Shown here in pieces: positions 16,301 to 25,240 of a stretch of DNA of 42,876 bases. The notes under the pieces are model-generated. The model did not search any database, was not told where the DNA came from, and saw only the letters and a list, made by a program, of their open reading frames with translations. The translations under genes were made by a program, and so were the position numbers. The stretch comes from Thermoplasmata archaeon (GTDB lineage: Archaea; Thermoplasmatota; Thermoplasmata; Lutacidiplasmatales; UBA184): assembly GCA_021809545.1 (NCBI GenBank), contig JAKAYL010000012.1, positions 1 to 42,876 of the forward strand, read 5' to 3'. Position 1 is the first letter of the stretch, and the number at the start of each line of letters is the position of its first letter.

Positions 16301-19289
16301 CACCAACGTGGGGCTCACCACCTATCCCATCACCTTCGCCACCGACCCCACCACGTGCGGGGGAGTCTACCTGGGTTCGATCCTGTACACGACCGGGCAG
16401 AGCTTCCGCCTCTCTCCCGGAGTCTATGACATCGGATCGAGCCCCTGCAACAACACCGGATTCGGCAGTTGGGGAACTCAAGGGAACATCTCGGTGACCA
16501 GCAATCAGTTGACCGTCAGCGCCTCCGGGACCCTCACGGCGAAGTTCACCCACTACAATCTGCCCACCGTGAGCTTTTCGACCTCTCCGACGAGTTGCGG
16601 TTCCATCACGCTGGGAGGCACCACCTTCACGAACGGCCAATCGAGCACCTTCGCCCTAGGAAACGCTCTCCTTGTGGCCTCCGCCTGTCCTAATTTCGCC
16701 TTCCGAGGATGGAGCACCGCGGGCGGTGTCAGCATCATCAACCCCTCCGCGGCCAGCACGTCCGTCAACGTGAGCGGGAGTGGGACGGTCTATGCGAACT
16801 TCGTCGGAACTACCACGTACGCCGTGACCCTGGACAGCTCTCCGACGGGCTGCGGTTCGATCCTCTTCAACGGCGTCGATTACGTTAGCGGGCAGAAAGT
16901 GACCGTCACCTCCGGTGGAAACTACAACATACTGGCGGTCCCCTGCAACAATACGAACTTCCATATCTGGTCCACCGGGAACTCCGGTAACCTGTCGGTC
17001 TCCAACATCTATCTCAGTTCCACCACCCTTTCCGTGACAGGGAATGGAACGCTGACGGTCGTCTTCAATTCGTACAGCACCTACACCGTCGATTTCTCCA
17101 CCGGCCCCTCGACGTGCGGCTCGATCACTTTCGGTGGCCAGGTCTACACCAGTGGCCAGAATTCGGGGTCGACCACCCCTCCCGGGAACTCCACCATCCA
17201 GGCGAGCCCCTGCCCCGGTTACGCGTTCGCGTTCTGGTCGGCTACGGGCGGCGTGACGGTCCCCACCCCCTTGGTGGATGCCACCAGCGCTGACGTGACC
17301 GGATCCGGGAGCCTGACCGCCAACTTCTCGGCGGTGGGCACCTATCCGGTGACCTTCACGGAGACCGGGCTTCCCGCATACTTCTCCTGGTGGCTCAACG
17401 TCGGTGGAAACAATGTCTCCACGACCTCCGCGTCCAACTATCTGAGCCTCCCCAATGGTACTTACACCTATACCGTGGGTTCCGTTGCCCAGGGCACGGG
17501 GTCCCGCTACGGGCCTTCCCCGGGGAGCGGTACCTTCACGATCGCCGGTATCGGGTTCTCCCAGGCGGTCACCTATACCTCCCAAGTCTACCTCGCCACA
17601 AGCGAGAGCCCGGCCGGGGCGGGCACGGTCGCGCCGGCCAGCGGATGGTATGCGTCCGGCACCCCCATCACCCTGGACGCCACGACGGCGGCCGGGTATG
17701 TCTTTGCGGGTTGGTACGGTTCCGGGGTGGGGAACTACTCCGGAAGCTCCCCGACGAACGCCATGAACCTCTACTACCCGGAGACCGAGGTCGCTCTCTT
17801 CTCTCCCCTGAGCGTGAGCGAGTACCCGGTCACCTTCTCGGAGAGCGGGCTGCCCGCGAACACCACCTGGTCGGCCACGCTCAACGGGGTCACGAGCGCC
17901 TCCAATACCTCGTCGATCACCTTCCTCGAGACGAACGGCACGGGACTCCCCTGGTCGGTGGCGAATCCCCTGCTCGTGTCCCAGGGAGTCCGGTACAACA
18001 CGACGACCCCGACCGGCACGATCTCGGTCTACGGTGGTCCGACCTCCCAGTCGGTCTTCTACTCTCCGGCCTACTACCTCTCCGTCCTCGCCGCCCCGTC
18101 CGCCGACGGGACCGTCAGCCCCGGGAGCGGTTGGTACGCGAGCGCCGCCTCGGTCACCCTGACGGCCACCCCGGCCGCAGGCTACTTCTTCCAGAGCTGG
18201 ACGGGACAGGGAACCGGGAGCGGGTCGGGGACCGCCAACCCCCTGACCCTCACGATGAACGGTCCGATCAACGAGACCGCGGTCTTCTCTTCCCAGTCGG
18301 GCGGGGCCGCCCACTACACGCTCGGCTTCGTCACCGCCCCCGCCTCCTGCGGGAGCGTGAAGTTCGCGGGAACGAGCTACGTCTCGGGCAGTTCGAACAC
18401 CTCGGTGGTCGCGAGCGTCTACACGATCGACGGCGTCCCCTGCTCGGGATATTCCTTCGCCTCGTGGAGCACCACGGGATCCCTCACCATAGGAACGGCC
18501 ACCAGTGCCTCGACCACCCTCACCGTCTCGGGCAACGGGACGCTGACGGCGACCTTCACGGCCACCGGATCGAAGACCGGTTTCGTGGTGAGCTTCTCGA
18601 CGACCCCGGGAGGCTGCGGAACCATCTCGCTCGGAGCGAACACCTACGGTTCGGGGGGGAGCAACAGTTCCGTCCCCAGCGGGACCTACACTTTGTCGGC
18701 GACCCCCTGCCCCGGCTACACCTTCACTTCCTGGTCGGTCGCCGGGGGCCTGAGCGTCGCCTCCACGACGGGCCAGCACACCACGCTCACCGTGACGGGG
18801 GCCGGGACGCTCTCGGCCACCTTCACGGCCCAGCCGGGGTCCGGGACGAAGAACACCTCGACTTCGGGCGGCCCACTGGCCAACGAGTGGCTCACGATCG
18901 GGCTCCTCGTGGTCGTCTTGGTGCTGATCGCGGTGGTCGCCCTCCTCCTCCTGCGGGGCAAGAAGGGCGGGAGCGCGGGAACCCCGGCCCGGGGCGCCCC
19001 CGCACCCGTAGCTCCCCCTCCGCAGAGCCCGGCGGCGGCGCCGCCACCCCCACCGGCCTATCAACCGGCGCCCGCCGCCGTGCCTCCACCTCCGGCGGTC
19101 TCAGCCCCAATGCCCCCACCTCCCGCACCCTCCCCGGTCACGGCTCCGCCCGCTCCTCCGCCAGTGGCGGAAACCCACCAGGTCCCGAAAAGCACGGACG
19201 CACCCCCGCCCGCCTTCTGCCCCTACTGCGGGACGAGGCTGGTCGCCCACATTCCCACATGCCCCACCTGCGGGCGGGCGCCCAAGTAG
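13392..19289 (+). CDS. Giant cell-surface protein with 16 cysteine-paired repeats and cytoplasmic zinc ribbon
   Basis: 1965 residues, predicted outside-facing and anchored by one C-terminal helix. An N-terminal hydrophobic segment (~36-60) acts as signal peptide or anchor. Fourteen repeats of ~80-90 residues follow (about 80-1315) with the pattern V-x-F-x-T-x-P-x-x-CG-x-I-x-[FV]-[ND]-G ... Y-T-x-GQ ... Y-x-I-x-x-x-PC-x-x-[FY]-x-F-x-x-W ... SGTLxAxF, then two GLP repeats (YPVTFTETGLPA, YPVTFSESGLPA) alternating with two InlB-B-like repeats (~1317-1638), then two more cysteine repeats. Each of the 16 cysteine repeats keeps one Cys before Gly and one after Pro/Ser, suggesting one disulfide per repeat. 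A helix (~1831-1856) is followed by a Pro/Ala-rich linker and CPYCG/CPTCG, a cytoplasmic zinc ribbon. Adhesin or S-layer-like role likely; no enzyme domain seen. Confidence 0.88.
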   Translation: MGTDAMSGNNRTEEPLSRKNNQPGRASTARNLQLAYLLALTLVAVAGFTIPMNAVVNASILTSAHSTHSSLAAAQSLGGSPLAGLKVTFDTEPISCGSITFNGINYTTGQSVVIAGGTYPIVGNSCLNFEFKTWGNGGSTGISPATPSLASTTVTVSSAGTLYAWFSSPQQFTVGLDLGPMNCGASVVLGGAVQGDSTSIGWVSPGTYNLSALPCSGGGWNFAGWGSAPAGGATFGSSSSITTTVTLSYGTTLTANFLDAKPYTLTLENGPIGCGSIIFSGTNYTYGQTAPVASGGSYQYHISENPCARFSTSNYWGGPEWGTGSTGSLYVTSTTPTILTETGNGTLSATYYSQSTTSLGFATGPTACGTIYVDGAPFTNGQNYPSGGSAITPGVYNLTAVPCTGFSFSSWNLGTSPGLSVKNNRSAQTLLTVSSGGGTLTANFTATAKYLVNFVASPQGCGQIEFNGKLYSTGQSTPVSAGTYDILAVPCANFQARNNWGGNVWGTGPGSGLSVAGPTSAGTTITVSGSGTLQTTFISDWTYSLSTFTGPTTCGTIYVDGNSFGNGGSYPGGISEGVYNITAVPCSGYTFSQWSYSGGLVVAAAGKATTTMNLTGSGNLGAMFIAGSPVTVTFYTIPMACGGIQFDGGSYTTGQTVSVAAGLSYPISAEPCGNYTLSGWSSTSGLTVASPTGSPTTVIVNAAGDLNVSYAYVSPTYTVTFDTGPTTCGSITVNATLPSAVTYTNGQSATFRPGVVYNATPNPCGNTFSYWTPGGGVKLGGSPGIAANSFTVSAPGYLVATFVSTTVYTVDFHLAPVGCGAINFNGAIYTDGQSVQLSPGTYNLGATSCRNYNFQSWESIGAIALGCPTCSTTTVTLSSFANLTALFSSYTSYTVQTTLEPTTCGSISLANISMGDAASVALSPGTYHIDDLPCANFAFHGWNTTGGVALLSGVTSLSNISVTGSGSLSVTNVGLTTYPITFATDPTTCGGVYLGSILYTTGQSFRLSPGVYDIGSSPCNNTGFGSWGTQGNISVTSNQLTVSASGTLTAKFTHYNLPTVSFSTSPTSCGSITLGGTTFTNGQSSTFALGNALLVASACPNFAFRGWSTAGGVSIINPSAASTSVNVSGSGTVYANFVGTTTYAVTLDSSPTGCGSILFNGVDYVSGQKVTVTSGGNYNILAVPCNNTNFHIWSTGNSGNLSVSNIYLSSTTLSVTGNGTLTVVFNSYSTYTVDFSTGPSTCGSITFGGQVYTSGQNSGSTTPPGNSTIQASPCPGYAFAFWSATGGVTVPTPLVDATSADVTGSGSLTANFSAVGTYPVTFTETGLPAYFSWWLNVGGNNVSTTSASNYLSLPNGTYTYTVGSVAQGTGSRYGPSPGSGTFTIAGIGFSQAVTYTSQVYLATSESPAGAGTVAPASGWYASGTPITLDATTAAGYVFAGWYGSGVGNYSGSSPTNAMNLYYPETEVALFSPLSVSEYPVTFSESGLPANTTWSATLNGVTSASNTSSITFLETNGTGLPWSVANPLLVSQGVRYNTTTPTGTISVYGGPTSQSVFYSPAYYLSVLAAPSADGTVSPGSGWYASAASVTLTATPAAGYFFQSWTGQGTGSGSGTANPLTLTMNGPINETAVFSSQSGGAAHYTLGFVTAPASCGSVKFAGTSYVSGSSNTSVVASVYTIDGVPCSGYSFASWSTTGSLTIGTATSASTTLTVSGNGTLTATFTATGSKTGFVVSFSTTPGGCGTISLGANTYGSGGSNSSVPSGTYTLSATPCPGYTFTSWSVAGGLSVASTTGQHTTLTVTGAGTLSATFTAQPGSGTKNTSTSGGPLANEWLTIGLLVVVLVLIAVVALLLLRGKKGGSAGTPARGAPAPVAPPPQSPAAAPPPPPAYQPAPAAVPPPPAVSAPMPPPPAPSPVTAPPAPPPVAETHQVPKSTDAPPPAFCPYCGTRLVAHIPTCPTCGRAPK

Positions 19290-19383
19290 GGGGTGACTAC
19301 TCGGGCCCTCCGCGGTTCGGCAGGGACCCGACGGGAAGAGTTAACAGAGCCCGGGGGCTCACCTGTCGCAGGGTCTCACACGG

Positions 19384-20460
19384 ATGAGCAGCCGGGTCCT
19401 CACCCTTTCAACGAACGCCGTCCGGGTGGGTAGCAGCCTTCTTTCAGCCGGGCTCGTCCCGGGAGAGGAACGCATCCGTAGTTCGGGCCTTCCCCGGTCC
19501 TCCTACCGCTTTGCCCGGCGGCGGCTCTACGAATCGGGACTCTTCCAAGACCACTACATCCCCAGTCCAAGAGCGATGCACACGCCTCGGATTTTTGCGC
19601 TTCTCCTGCACCCCTTTACGGATTCGATGGTGCGTGTCTGCCGTGAGTTGCGACAGTGTCCCGGAGCGACTACCGTCGTGTCGGGAGGACAGTCCATTTT
19701 TGCGTTGATCTGGCCCTCCTCGACTTCCGAGGCAGAGAAGATCGTGAAGAAAGTCTCTGATGGGGACTGGGGGACCCCGCTCTCCAACCTCTCCATCGAC
19801 CCGCATCACCCGCAAGTACCCGTGTACTTCGATTTTGAGGGAGCATGGTCCCGATTCGCAGGTACCGGAGGAACCGTCCGCTATCCCCGGAAGTTCCCCG
19901 AAGGCGAATCCCTAGGAACCTGGGGGCGCTTGGCGGGGAACGGGGTTCGAGCCTTCCAACAACTCTTGGGACGCCCCTATGAGTCCTCCGACGCTTCGGT
20001 CCCGAAGCATCTGTCCGGACCCGACAGTCTGCCGCGCTCTCAGCGTCGGTTGCTCGAGCAGGGACTTGTCGACTGGAGAGTTCTCCTGAATCCCGAGGTC
20101 ATGCCCGAGTTTGAAGGTGTCAGCATCTCCCAGCTCATCTGGACCCGAGGCTCGCTGAAGCTCCCGGGAGATCTCGGCCCTCTTTTCCGTTCACTTACCT
20201 CCGAATGCGGGGTCTACCCCTTCCTTCTTGCGAGCGATGGGGACCAGGTTCTCATGGGGAACATGGGAATCGGGAGGGATCGCCTTGGGGGAGCACCTCC
20301 ACGCATACGCCCAAAAACCCCCGTGCTTCCAGTGGTGGCCCGCTACCTGCACGGCCTCGAGGTCATTCGCGAGCCCCTGGCCTCAGTGACCGCCCACCTA
20401 TGGCAACGATATGACCGGCTCACCGGTCTGGGCTCTCCGGACACAGCTGGGACACCCTAA
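19384..20460 (+). CDS. Unrecognised HTH-containing protein, paralogue of 35902-36918 (copy A)
   Basis: 358 residues, no family recognised. The N-terminus resembles an Lrp/AsnC-like HTH (about 13-55; helix SGLPRSSYRFARRRLYESG), followed by a ~70-residue region with the look of a RAM/ACT ligand domain (IFALLLHPFTDSM ... GATTVVSGGQSIFALIW). The centre carries VPVYFDFEGAWSRF (~145) and RYPRKFP. From ~216 the same HTH-start plus RAM-like order seems to recur (LPRSQRRLLEQGLVDWRV ... VYPFLLASDGDQVLMGNMG). Copy B at 35902 shares all these landmarks. No signal peptide or membrane helix. Both copies abut surface-protein genes, so a role in regulating them is plausible. ATG 19384; TTAAC lies about 41 bp upstream. 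Confidence 0.7.
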   Translation: MSSRVLTLSTNAVRVGSSLLSAGLVPGEERIRSSGLPRSSYRFARRRLYESGLFQDHYIPSPRAMHTPRIFALLLHPFTDSMVRVCRELRQCPGATTVVSGGQSIFALIWPSSTSEAEKIVKKVSDGDWGTPLSNLSIDPHHPQVPVYFDFEGAWSRFAGTGGTVRYPRKFPEGESLGTWGRLAGNGVRAFQQLLGRPYESSDASVPKHLSGPDSLPRSQRRLLEQGLVDWRVLLNPEVMPEFEGVSISQLIWTRGSLKLPGDLGPLFRSLTSECGVYPFLLASDGDQVLMGNMGIGRDRLGGAPPRIRPKTPVLPVVARYLHGLEVIREPLASVTAHLWQRYDRLTGLGSPDTAGTP

Positions 20461-20501
20461 CACGGAGGGCAAGAATCTGATCTGAGCCTTGCCCAACGGC
20501 T

Positions 20502-20509
20502 CATATATC
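20502..20509 (+). promoter_or_regulatory. TATA-like element of the Kelch/PKD surface protein
   Basis: CATATATC, centred about 27 bp before ATG 20532, implying a leaderless transcript separate from the preceding gene. Confidence 0.6.
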
Positions 20510-20531
20510 GTGGATTCCCCTGTCTGTATCG

Positions 20532-23500
20532 ATGACAAGCTCCTCCGGGCGCTCGACACGAGCTTTCGGGCATCGAGTCCCACTTCGGGCAGGTGGCTCC
20601 CTAGCGCTCGTAGTGTTTGTGTCCGTCGTCCTCGCAATCCCCTCCATCCCCTTCGTGTCCGGTGCCCTGCCCGAGGAGGTCCGGACAGCAGTTCCGGTGG
20701 CCCACAACCTGTCCCTCCCCTCATCTTCCGAGGGCAGCGCAACGTGGTCCTGGGCCGATGCGTCACCCACGGAGTGTGCGGGCTACCACCCCTCGATGGT
20801 GTTCCCGGTGCGCAGCAGCGAGCTTGCCCGGAACCTGGCCTGCGCACACCAGAGTTTGATTGGCCCCACGATGCCGCCCAACCTTGCCGCAGGCGCAAAG
20901 ACGGTTTCCTCGACAGCTTCCGCTCCATCGTTTGGCCTCTATAACTCTCAGATGGTGTACGATGTCGCAGACCACGAGCTCCTGCTCTTCGGTGCGACCG
21001 GGTCGGGCACCCTGAATGGGACCCAGACCTGGGCGTTCTCCCATGGGAATTGGACCCGCCTGAACCCCCCCAGCACTCCCGAAAGCTGTTTCGGATCGGC
21101 CATGACCTATGACAATGTGGACAACTACGTCGTCTACCTGGCGGGAGGCAACTTCGGCTCGGGCTCATGTTCCTCTGCGGGTCAGACGTGGAAGTTCTCT
21201 GGAGGAACGTGGACCCAGCTCTTTCCGGCCACGTCTCCATCGCCACGGCTGGCGGCCTCCTTCACGAACGATTCTGCGGATGGATATGACGTCCTCTTCG
21301 GAGGTGCCTGCGTTCAGGGCGCCCACCTCGGTCTCTGTGGTGACACATGGAAATACGTGGGCGGAAGCTGGACCAATATCACGAGCTTGAGCACCGTGCA
21401 CCCCTCCCCTCGGGCGGGCGCGGGGATGACCTTCGATGTTTCGGACGGGTACGTGCTCCTCTTCGGAGGCACGGCGTGGCCCTTGAATATCGGCGAGCCT
21501 TTGACCATGACCGACACATGGGTCTTTTCGGCGGGCACTTGGGCGCAGGTACCGATCAACGGAACTCTCTGCGGTGGGCCCTCCCAACCGCTCTGCTATC
21601 CCAACGCCCCGCCCGGGATGTACAATGATGGGCTGACGTACGACGCCTCCGACGGCAGCGTGCTCTATACTTGTGCCCACGACAATGGCTCAGGAGGGTG
21701 GCCGGAGATCTACTGGAGCTACCACGGCGGAGTCTGGACGAACCTCAACGATTGGTCGCTCTACCAGGTGAATTGGCTCCCCTCGAACCGGGTCGCCGAG
21801 GGATTGGCATACGATTGGGGCGATCAGTATTCGGTCCTCTTTGGGGGCGTGAGAACGAACTGGGCACTCCTGAACGACACCTGGACCTACCATGCCGACG
21901 AATGGACCAACCGTACGAACAATCCTTCCGGGGCGGTCTTCGCTTCCGCCTCGGCGAATGTCACCTCCGGAGTAGCTCCTCTCACGGTTGGCTTCTCGGG
22001 AAGCGCGACCGGGGGGACGGGGCCGTACAACTACACCTGGAGCTTCGGGAATGGAACCTCGGACGTGTACTCGCAGTATGCCACGCGCACCTTCTCCGCG
22101 GCGGGAACATACGACGCCAATTTCACCGTCCAAGGGCCACTGGAAGCTCCGGCCCATGCGTTCGTTGTGATCACGGTCAAGAATTACTCCGGACCGTTGT
22201 CCGCGAACATCTCCGCAAGCCCTTCCGCGGGCCCGGCTCCCCTCACGGTGACCTTCACCTCCACGGTCTTTGGGGGAACCTCCCCTTACACCTATTCATG
22301 GAACTTCGGGGATGCCTCTCCCCTTTCGACCCTCCCTGATCCCACGCACACCTACGGAGGTCCTGGATCCTTCATCGCGATGCTCACCGTCACTGACAAG
22401 GCTGGTGCCTCCCTCAGCCCCCGGCTCCTGATCTCAGTGAACGGCTCCGCCTCCAACCTCTCCGCCAACATCTCCGCCAGCCCGTCTTCGGGCGCTGCCC
22501 CTCTCACGGTAGCCTTCTCATCCATTGTCTCGGGAGGAACGGCCCCATATTCCTACCGATGGAACTTTGGCGACGGTTCGGCTACGTCCAGTATCCCAGA
22601 CCCGAGCCACACCTTCAACGTCACAGGAAGCTACCTTGTCGTCCTCAATGTCACGGATTCCGCCGGACATTCGGCCTATCCCCGAGTGGCGATTACCGTG
22701 GGAGGATCTCTCCACGCCTCGATTCTGTTCGATTCCCCGAGCCAGGGCTCAGCGCCTCTCAGCGTGGGTCTGACGGGGAATGCGAGCGGGGGAACGGCTC
22801 CCTACAACTATTCCTGGAACTTTGGCGACGGTTCCCAAGGGTGGGGCTTGACGGTCCTCCACACGTACCTCGCTCCCGCGGGATGTGCAACCGGAGGGAA
22901 CTGCAGCTACGATGTGTCGCTCACGGTCCGGGACAGTCAGGGGGCGACGGCCGCCTCGGGAGGCGTGATCACTGTCAACCCGGGAAGCACGAGTCTCTTC
23001 CAGGCAGGAATCCTGTTCGACTCCCCCAACATCGGGCATGCCCCCCTTACCGTCACTGTGACAGGAAACGCCACGGGGGGAACCGGCCCGTACGCTTACC
23101 TCTGGGAATTCGGTGACGGGAGCTCGAACGTGAGCTCGTCCTCCACCGTTTCGCACACCTACTCTCTTCCCCCGGGATGCGGCACCAACGGGACCTGCTC
23201 CTACGTGCTCTCCCTGCAGGTCACGGACGCGGGGGGGCGTGTCGCCAACGCCTCTACGGTCATCTCCCTCTGGCCGAACGGAACCGGTACCTTCGCAGCC
23301 TCGATTGCGTTGACCCCATCCTCGGGCCCGGCACCACTCCCGGTCAACTTCACCGGGACCGCGTCTGGAGGAGTGCCACCGTACACGTTCGTGTGGTCCT
23401 TCGGTGACGGAGCCACCGCAACAGGTGCCTCGACCCGACACACCTACGTTCAGACGGGGACCTCCACGGTGATTCTGACGGTAGTGGACTCCCGGGGTAC

Positions 23501-24374
23501 GGTAGCTCAGATCTCCTCGACCGTGCAGGTCAATCCCCCGTCGGGAGGGACAGGGGGTATGCTCGAACTGTCGATTGGGGCCTCCCCGGCCACTGGGCCA
23601 GCTCCCCTCACTACAGTACTGACCGCCAGCGCCCAGGGAGGTTCGCCTCCGTACTCCTTTGAATGGAGTTTCGGTGACAATTCGTCCTCTGCGTCAGGTT
23701 CCTCTGTCACTCACACGTACACAGTTCCCGGGGTCTATGTGGCGACGCTGTACGCCTCGGACTCCGCGGGCAACGAAGCGAGCACCGGAGTCTTCATCAC
23801 TTCCAACGGGAACGGAACCCTTGTCGGCAATCCATTGGCCGCCTTCGTCGCCGTCGGGTCGCTTCGGGGGACAGTTCCCTTCGAGGTGACCTTCACCCCG
23901 GTGGTGAGAGGAGGTTCGGTACCTTACCTTCTGCAATGGAACTTCGGTGACGGATCGCAGGTTCTCTCCCAGTTCGGAACCTCGGTGATCTTGCACACGT
24001 ACAACCTCTCGGGAAACTTCTTCCCTTCGCTCCGGGTCGTGGATGGAAAGGGGGCGGTGGCCGAGTGGAGTAGCCGGGGGGCCGGACACCCGGTCACAAC
24101 CGTCGCAACGACACCCAACCACGCATTACCTAGCAACCGTTTCGGATGGGGAGCGCTATGGCCCGGGCTGGTGGTATTGGGAGCGCTGGTGGTCGTAGTT
24201 GCACTTCTCGTTATTCGCCGTTCTCGCGGGATTCCCAAGAACGCCTCGGGAGCGCCCGATGATGTCGTCGAACGTGGTACGGGCCCCACTCCCCTTCTTG
24301 CTTCGAAGGGAGAGACTCCGGAGCCCATGCCTCCGGAACCCCCGGAAGACGACCCGCTCGAAGATGCCCTTTAG
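20532..24374 (+). CDS. Cell-surface Kelch/PKD multidomain protein
   Basis: 1280 residues, exported and membrane-anchored. Signal peptide at ~20-45 (SLALVVFVSVVLAIPSIPFVSG). Residues ~130-470 hold Kelch/galactose-oxidase-like blades (repeated YD...YVVYLAGG / DVLFGG plus TWKFSGGTWTQL, TWKYVGGSWTNI, TWTYHADEWTN), probably a beta-propeller. Eight PKD domains follow (~470-1190), each with APLTV..F....GG..PY.Y.W.FGDG and ending HTY......V.LTV.D; domains 4 and 5 carry an extra Cys-pair insert (CATGGNC, CGTNGTC). One helix (~1205-1231) and a Pro/Glu/Asp-rich cytoplasmic tail complete it. Carbohydrate or surface binding and adhesion are likely; no catalytic residues are claimed. It follows the HTH copy A gene. 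Confidence 0.88.
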   Translation: MTSSSGRSTRAFGHRVPLRAGGSLALVVFVSVVLAIPSIPFVSGALPEEVRTAVPVAHNLSLPSSSEGSATWSWADASPTECAGYHPSMVFPVRSSELARNLACAHQSLIGPTMPPNLAAGAKTVSSTASAPSFGLYNSQMVYDVADHELLLFGATGSGTLNGTQTWAFSHGNWTRLNPPSTPESCFGSAMTYDNVDNYVVYLAGGNFGSGSCSSAGQTWKFSGGTWTQLFPATSPSPRLAASFTNDSADGYDVLFGGACVQGAHLGLCGDTWKYVGGSWTNITSLSTVHPSPRAGAGMTFDVSDGYVLLFGGTAWPLNIGEPLTMTDTWVFSAGTWAQVPINGTLCGGPSQPLCYPNAPPGMYNDGLTYDASDGSVLYTCAHDNGSGGWPEIYWSYHGGVWTNLNDWSLYQVNWLPSNRVAEGLAYDWGDQYSVLFGGVRTNWALLNDTWTYHADEWTNRTNNPSGAVFASASANVTSGVAPLTVGFSGSATGGTGPYNYTWSFGNGTSDVYSQYATRTFSAAGTYDANFTVQGPLEAPAHAFVVITVKNYSGPLSANISASPSAGPAPLTVTFTSTVFGGTSPYTYSWNFGDASPLSTLPDPTHTYGGPGSFIAMLTVTDKAGASLSPRLLISVNGSASNLSANISASPSSGAAPLTVAFSSIVSGGTAPYSYRWNFGDGSATSSIPDPSHTFNVTGSYLVVLNVTDSAGHSAYPRVAITVGGSLHASILFDSPSQGSAPLSVGLTGNASGGTAPYNYSWNFGDGSQGWGLTVLHTYLAPAGCATGGNCSYDVSLTVRDSQGATAASGGVITVNPGSTSLFQAGILFDSPNIGHAPLTVTVTGNATGGTGPYAYLWEFGDGSSNVSSSSTVSHTYSLPPGCGTNGTCSYVLSLQVTDAGGRVANASTVISLWPNGTGTFAASIALTPSSGPAPLPVNFTGTASGGVPPYTFVWSFGDGATATGASTRHTYVQTGTSTVILTVVDSRGTVAQISSTVQVNPPSGGTGGMLELSIGASPATGPAPLTTVLTASAQGGSPPYSFEWSFGDNSSSASGSSVTHTYTVPGVYVATLYASDSAGNEASTGVFITSNGNGTLVGNPLAAFVAVGSLRGTVPFEVTFTPVVRGGSVPYLLQWNFGDGSQVLSQFGTSVILHTYNLSGNFFPSLRVVDGKGAVAEWSSRGAGHPVTTVATTPNHALPSNRFGWGALWPGLVVLGALVVVVALLVIRRSRGIPKNASGAPDDVVERGTGPTPLLASKGETPEPMPPEPPEDDPLEDAL

Positions 24375-24391
24375 TAGGGGCAGGGCGGCGG

Positions 24392-25240
24392 TCAGAGCTC
24401 TGCGGAGTTGGGTGAAAGGGGGAAGTTCTCCAGATTGCCCCTCCGGGTGAGACCCATCAGTGCGGAGAACCGTTGCGCGTTTCGGGGTGCGTACCCATGG
24501 GGATGGTTGTTGAAGACGACGAGGACCTCCTCTCCCTCGTCGACCAGTCCGCGGATCCGGTCGGACCACTCCGCGAGCTCCCCCTCGGAGTACTCGTAGT
24601 CGTACCAGTGCTCGGGATTCCGCCCGTGGAGCCGCACGTAGATCGGCTGGGCCGTCTTGTGGATCACCGGGGGGAGGAGGGGCTCGTCCACGACCGTGTA
24701 GGAAGATCCCTCCCGGCGCAGGAGCGACAGGGTCCGCTCCAGTTCGGACTCCTCGATCCAACTCGCGTGCCGGAACTCTGTCGCTGTCCTTAGCCCCCGG
24801 TCCCGGAGCTCCCCGAGCAGGCGTTCGAGGTCGTCGGCCCCGTCGGAAGAGAAGGAGGGGGCGAGCTGGACCAGGACGAGGAGGAGCAGTCCCCGCTCCT
24901 GGAGGGGAGCGACCGCTCGTCCGAAGTCGGCGAGGGCCTCCCGGGCCCGCGGCGTGTCCCGGACGAACTCGTCGTGGGTGACCGTCCCCGGAAGCTTGAC
25001 CGTGAAGCGGAAGCGGCGGGGAACGGTGGAAGCGATCCCCCGCATCGTCCTCTCCTCAGGGATCCGGTAGAAGGTGCTGTCCATCTCCACGAGGTCGAAG
25101 ACCCGGGCGTACTGGGTGAGCATCTTCTCCGCCGAGCGGTAGAAGGGCCCGACCCACTCCCGGTAGGACCACCCGCAGCAGCCGATGCGCAGGGGCCTGG
25201 GATGTCCGGGGGGAGCCGGAGGGAGGGAGCCCTCTACCAT
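24392..25240 (-). CDS. DUF72 family protein (full-length, copy B)
   Basis: 282 residues, TIM-barrel-like DUF72 (YecE) family of unknown activity. Signatures: RIGCCGWSYREWVGPFY, LVEMDSTFYRIP, FRFTVKLPGTVTHD, VRLHGRN and VFNNHPHGYAPRNA. ATG 25240 overlaps the polymerase stop by 7 bases (25234-25240), so it is the last gene of the damage-tolerance-like operon. The longer open frame to 27088 is only the out-of-phase shadow of the polymerase gene. A shorter paralogue lies three genes upstream (27516-28139). It ends convergently with the Kelch/PKD gene, 17 bp apart. Confidence 0.9.
   Translation of the reverse strand: MVEGSLPPAPPGHPRPLRIGCCGWSYREWVGPFYRSAEKMLTQYARVFDLVEMDSTFYRIPEERTMRGIASTVPRRFRFTVKLPGTVTHDEFVRDTPRAREALADFGRAVAPLQERGLLLLVLVQLAPSFSSDGADDLERLLGELRDRGLRTATEFRHASWIEESELERTLSLLRREGSSYTVVDEPLLPPVIHKTAQPIYVRLHGRNPEHWYDYEYSEGELAEWSDRIRGLVDEGEEVLVVFNNHPHGYAPRNAQRFSALMGLTRRGNLENFPLSPNSAEL

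Noticed and set aside
16656-19064. 802-codon minus-strand frame
   Set aside because: Antisense to the repeat protein; pure Arg/Gly/Glu-rich shadow.
13392-19289. Tandem repeats as possible CRISPR or mobile repeat DNA
   Set aside because: Periodicity is at protein level (80-90 residues) with diverged DNA; no short identical repeats with spacers were seen.
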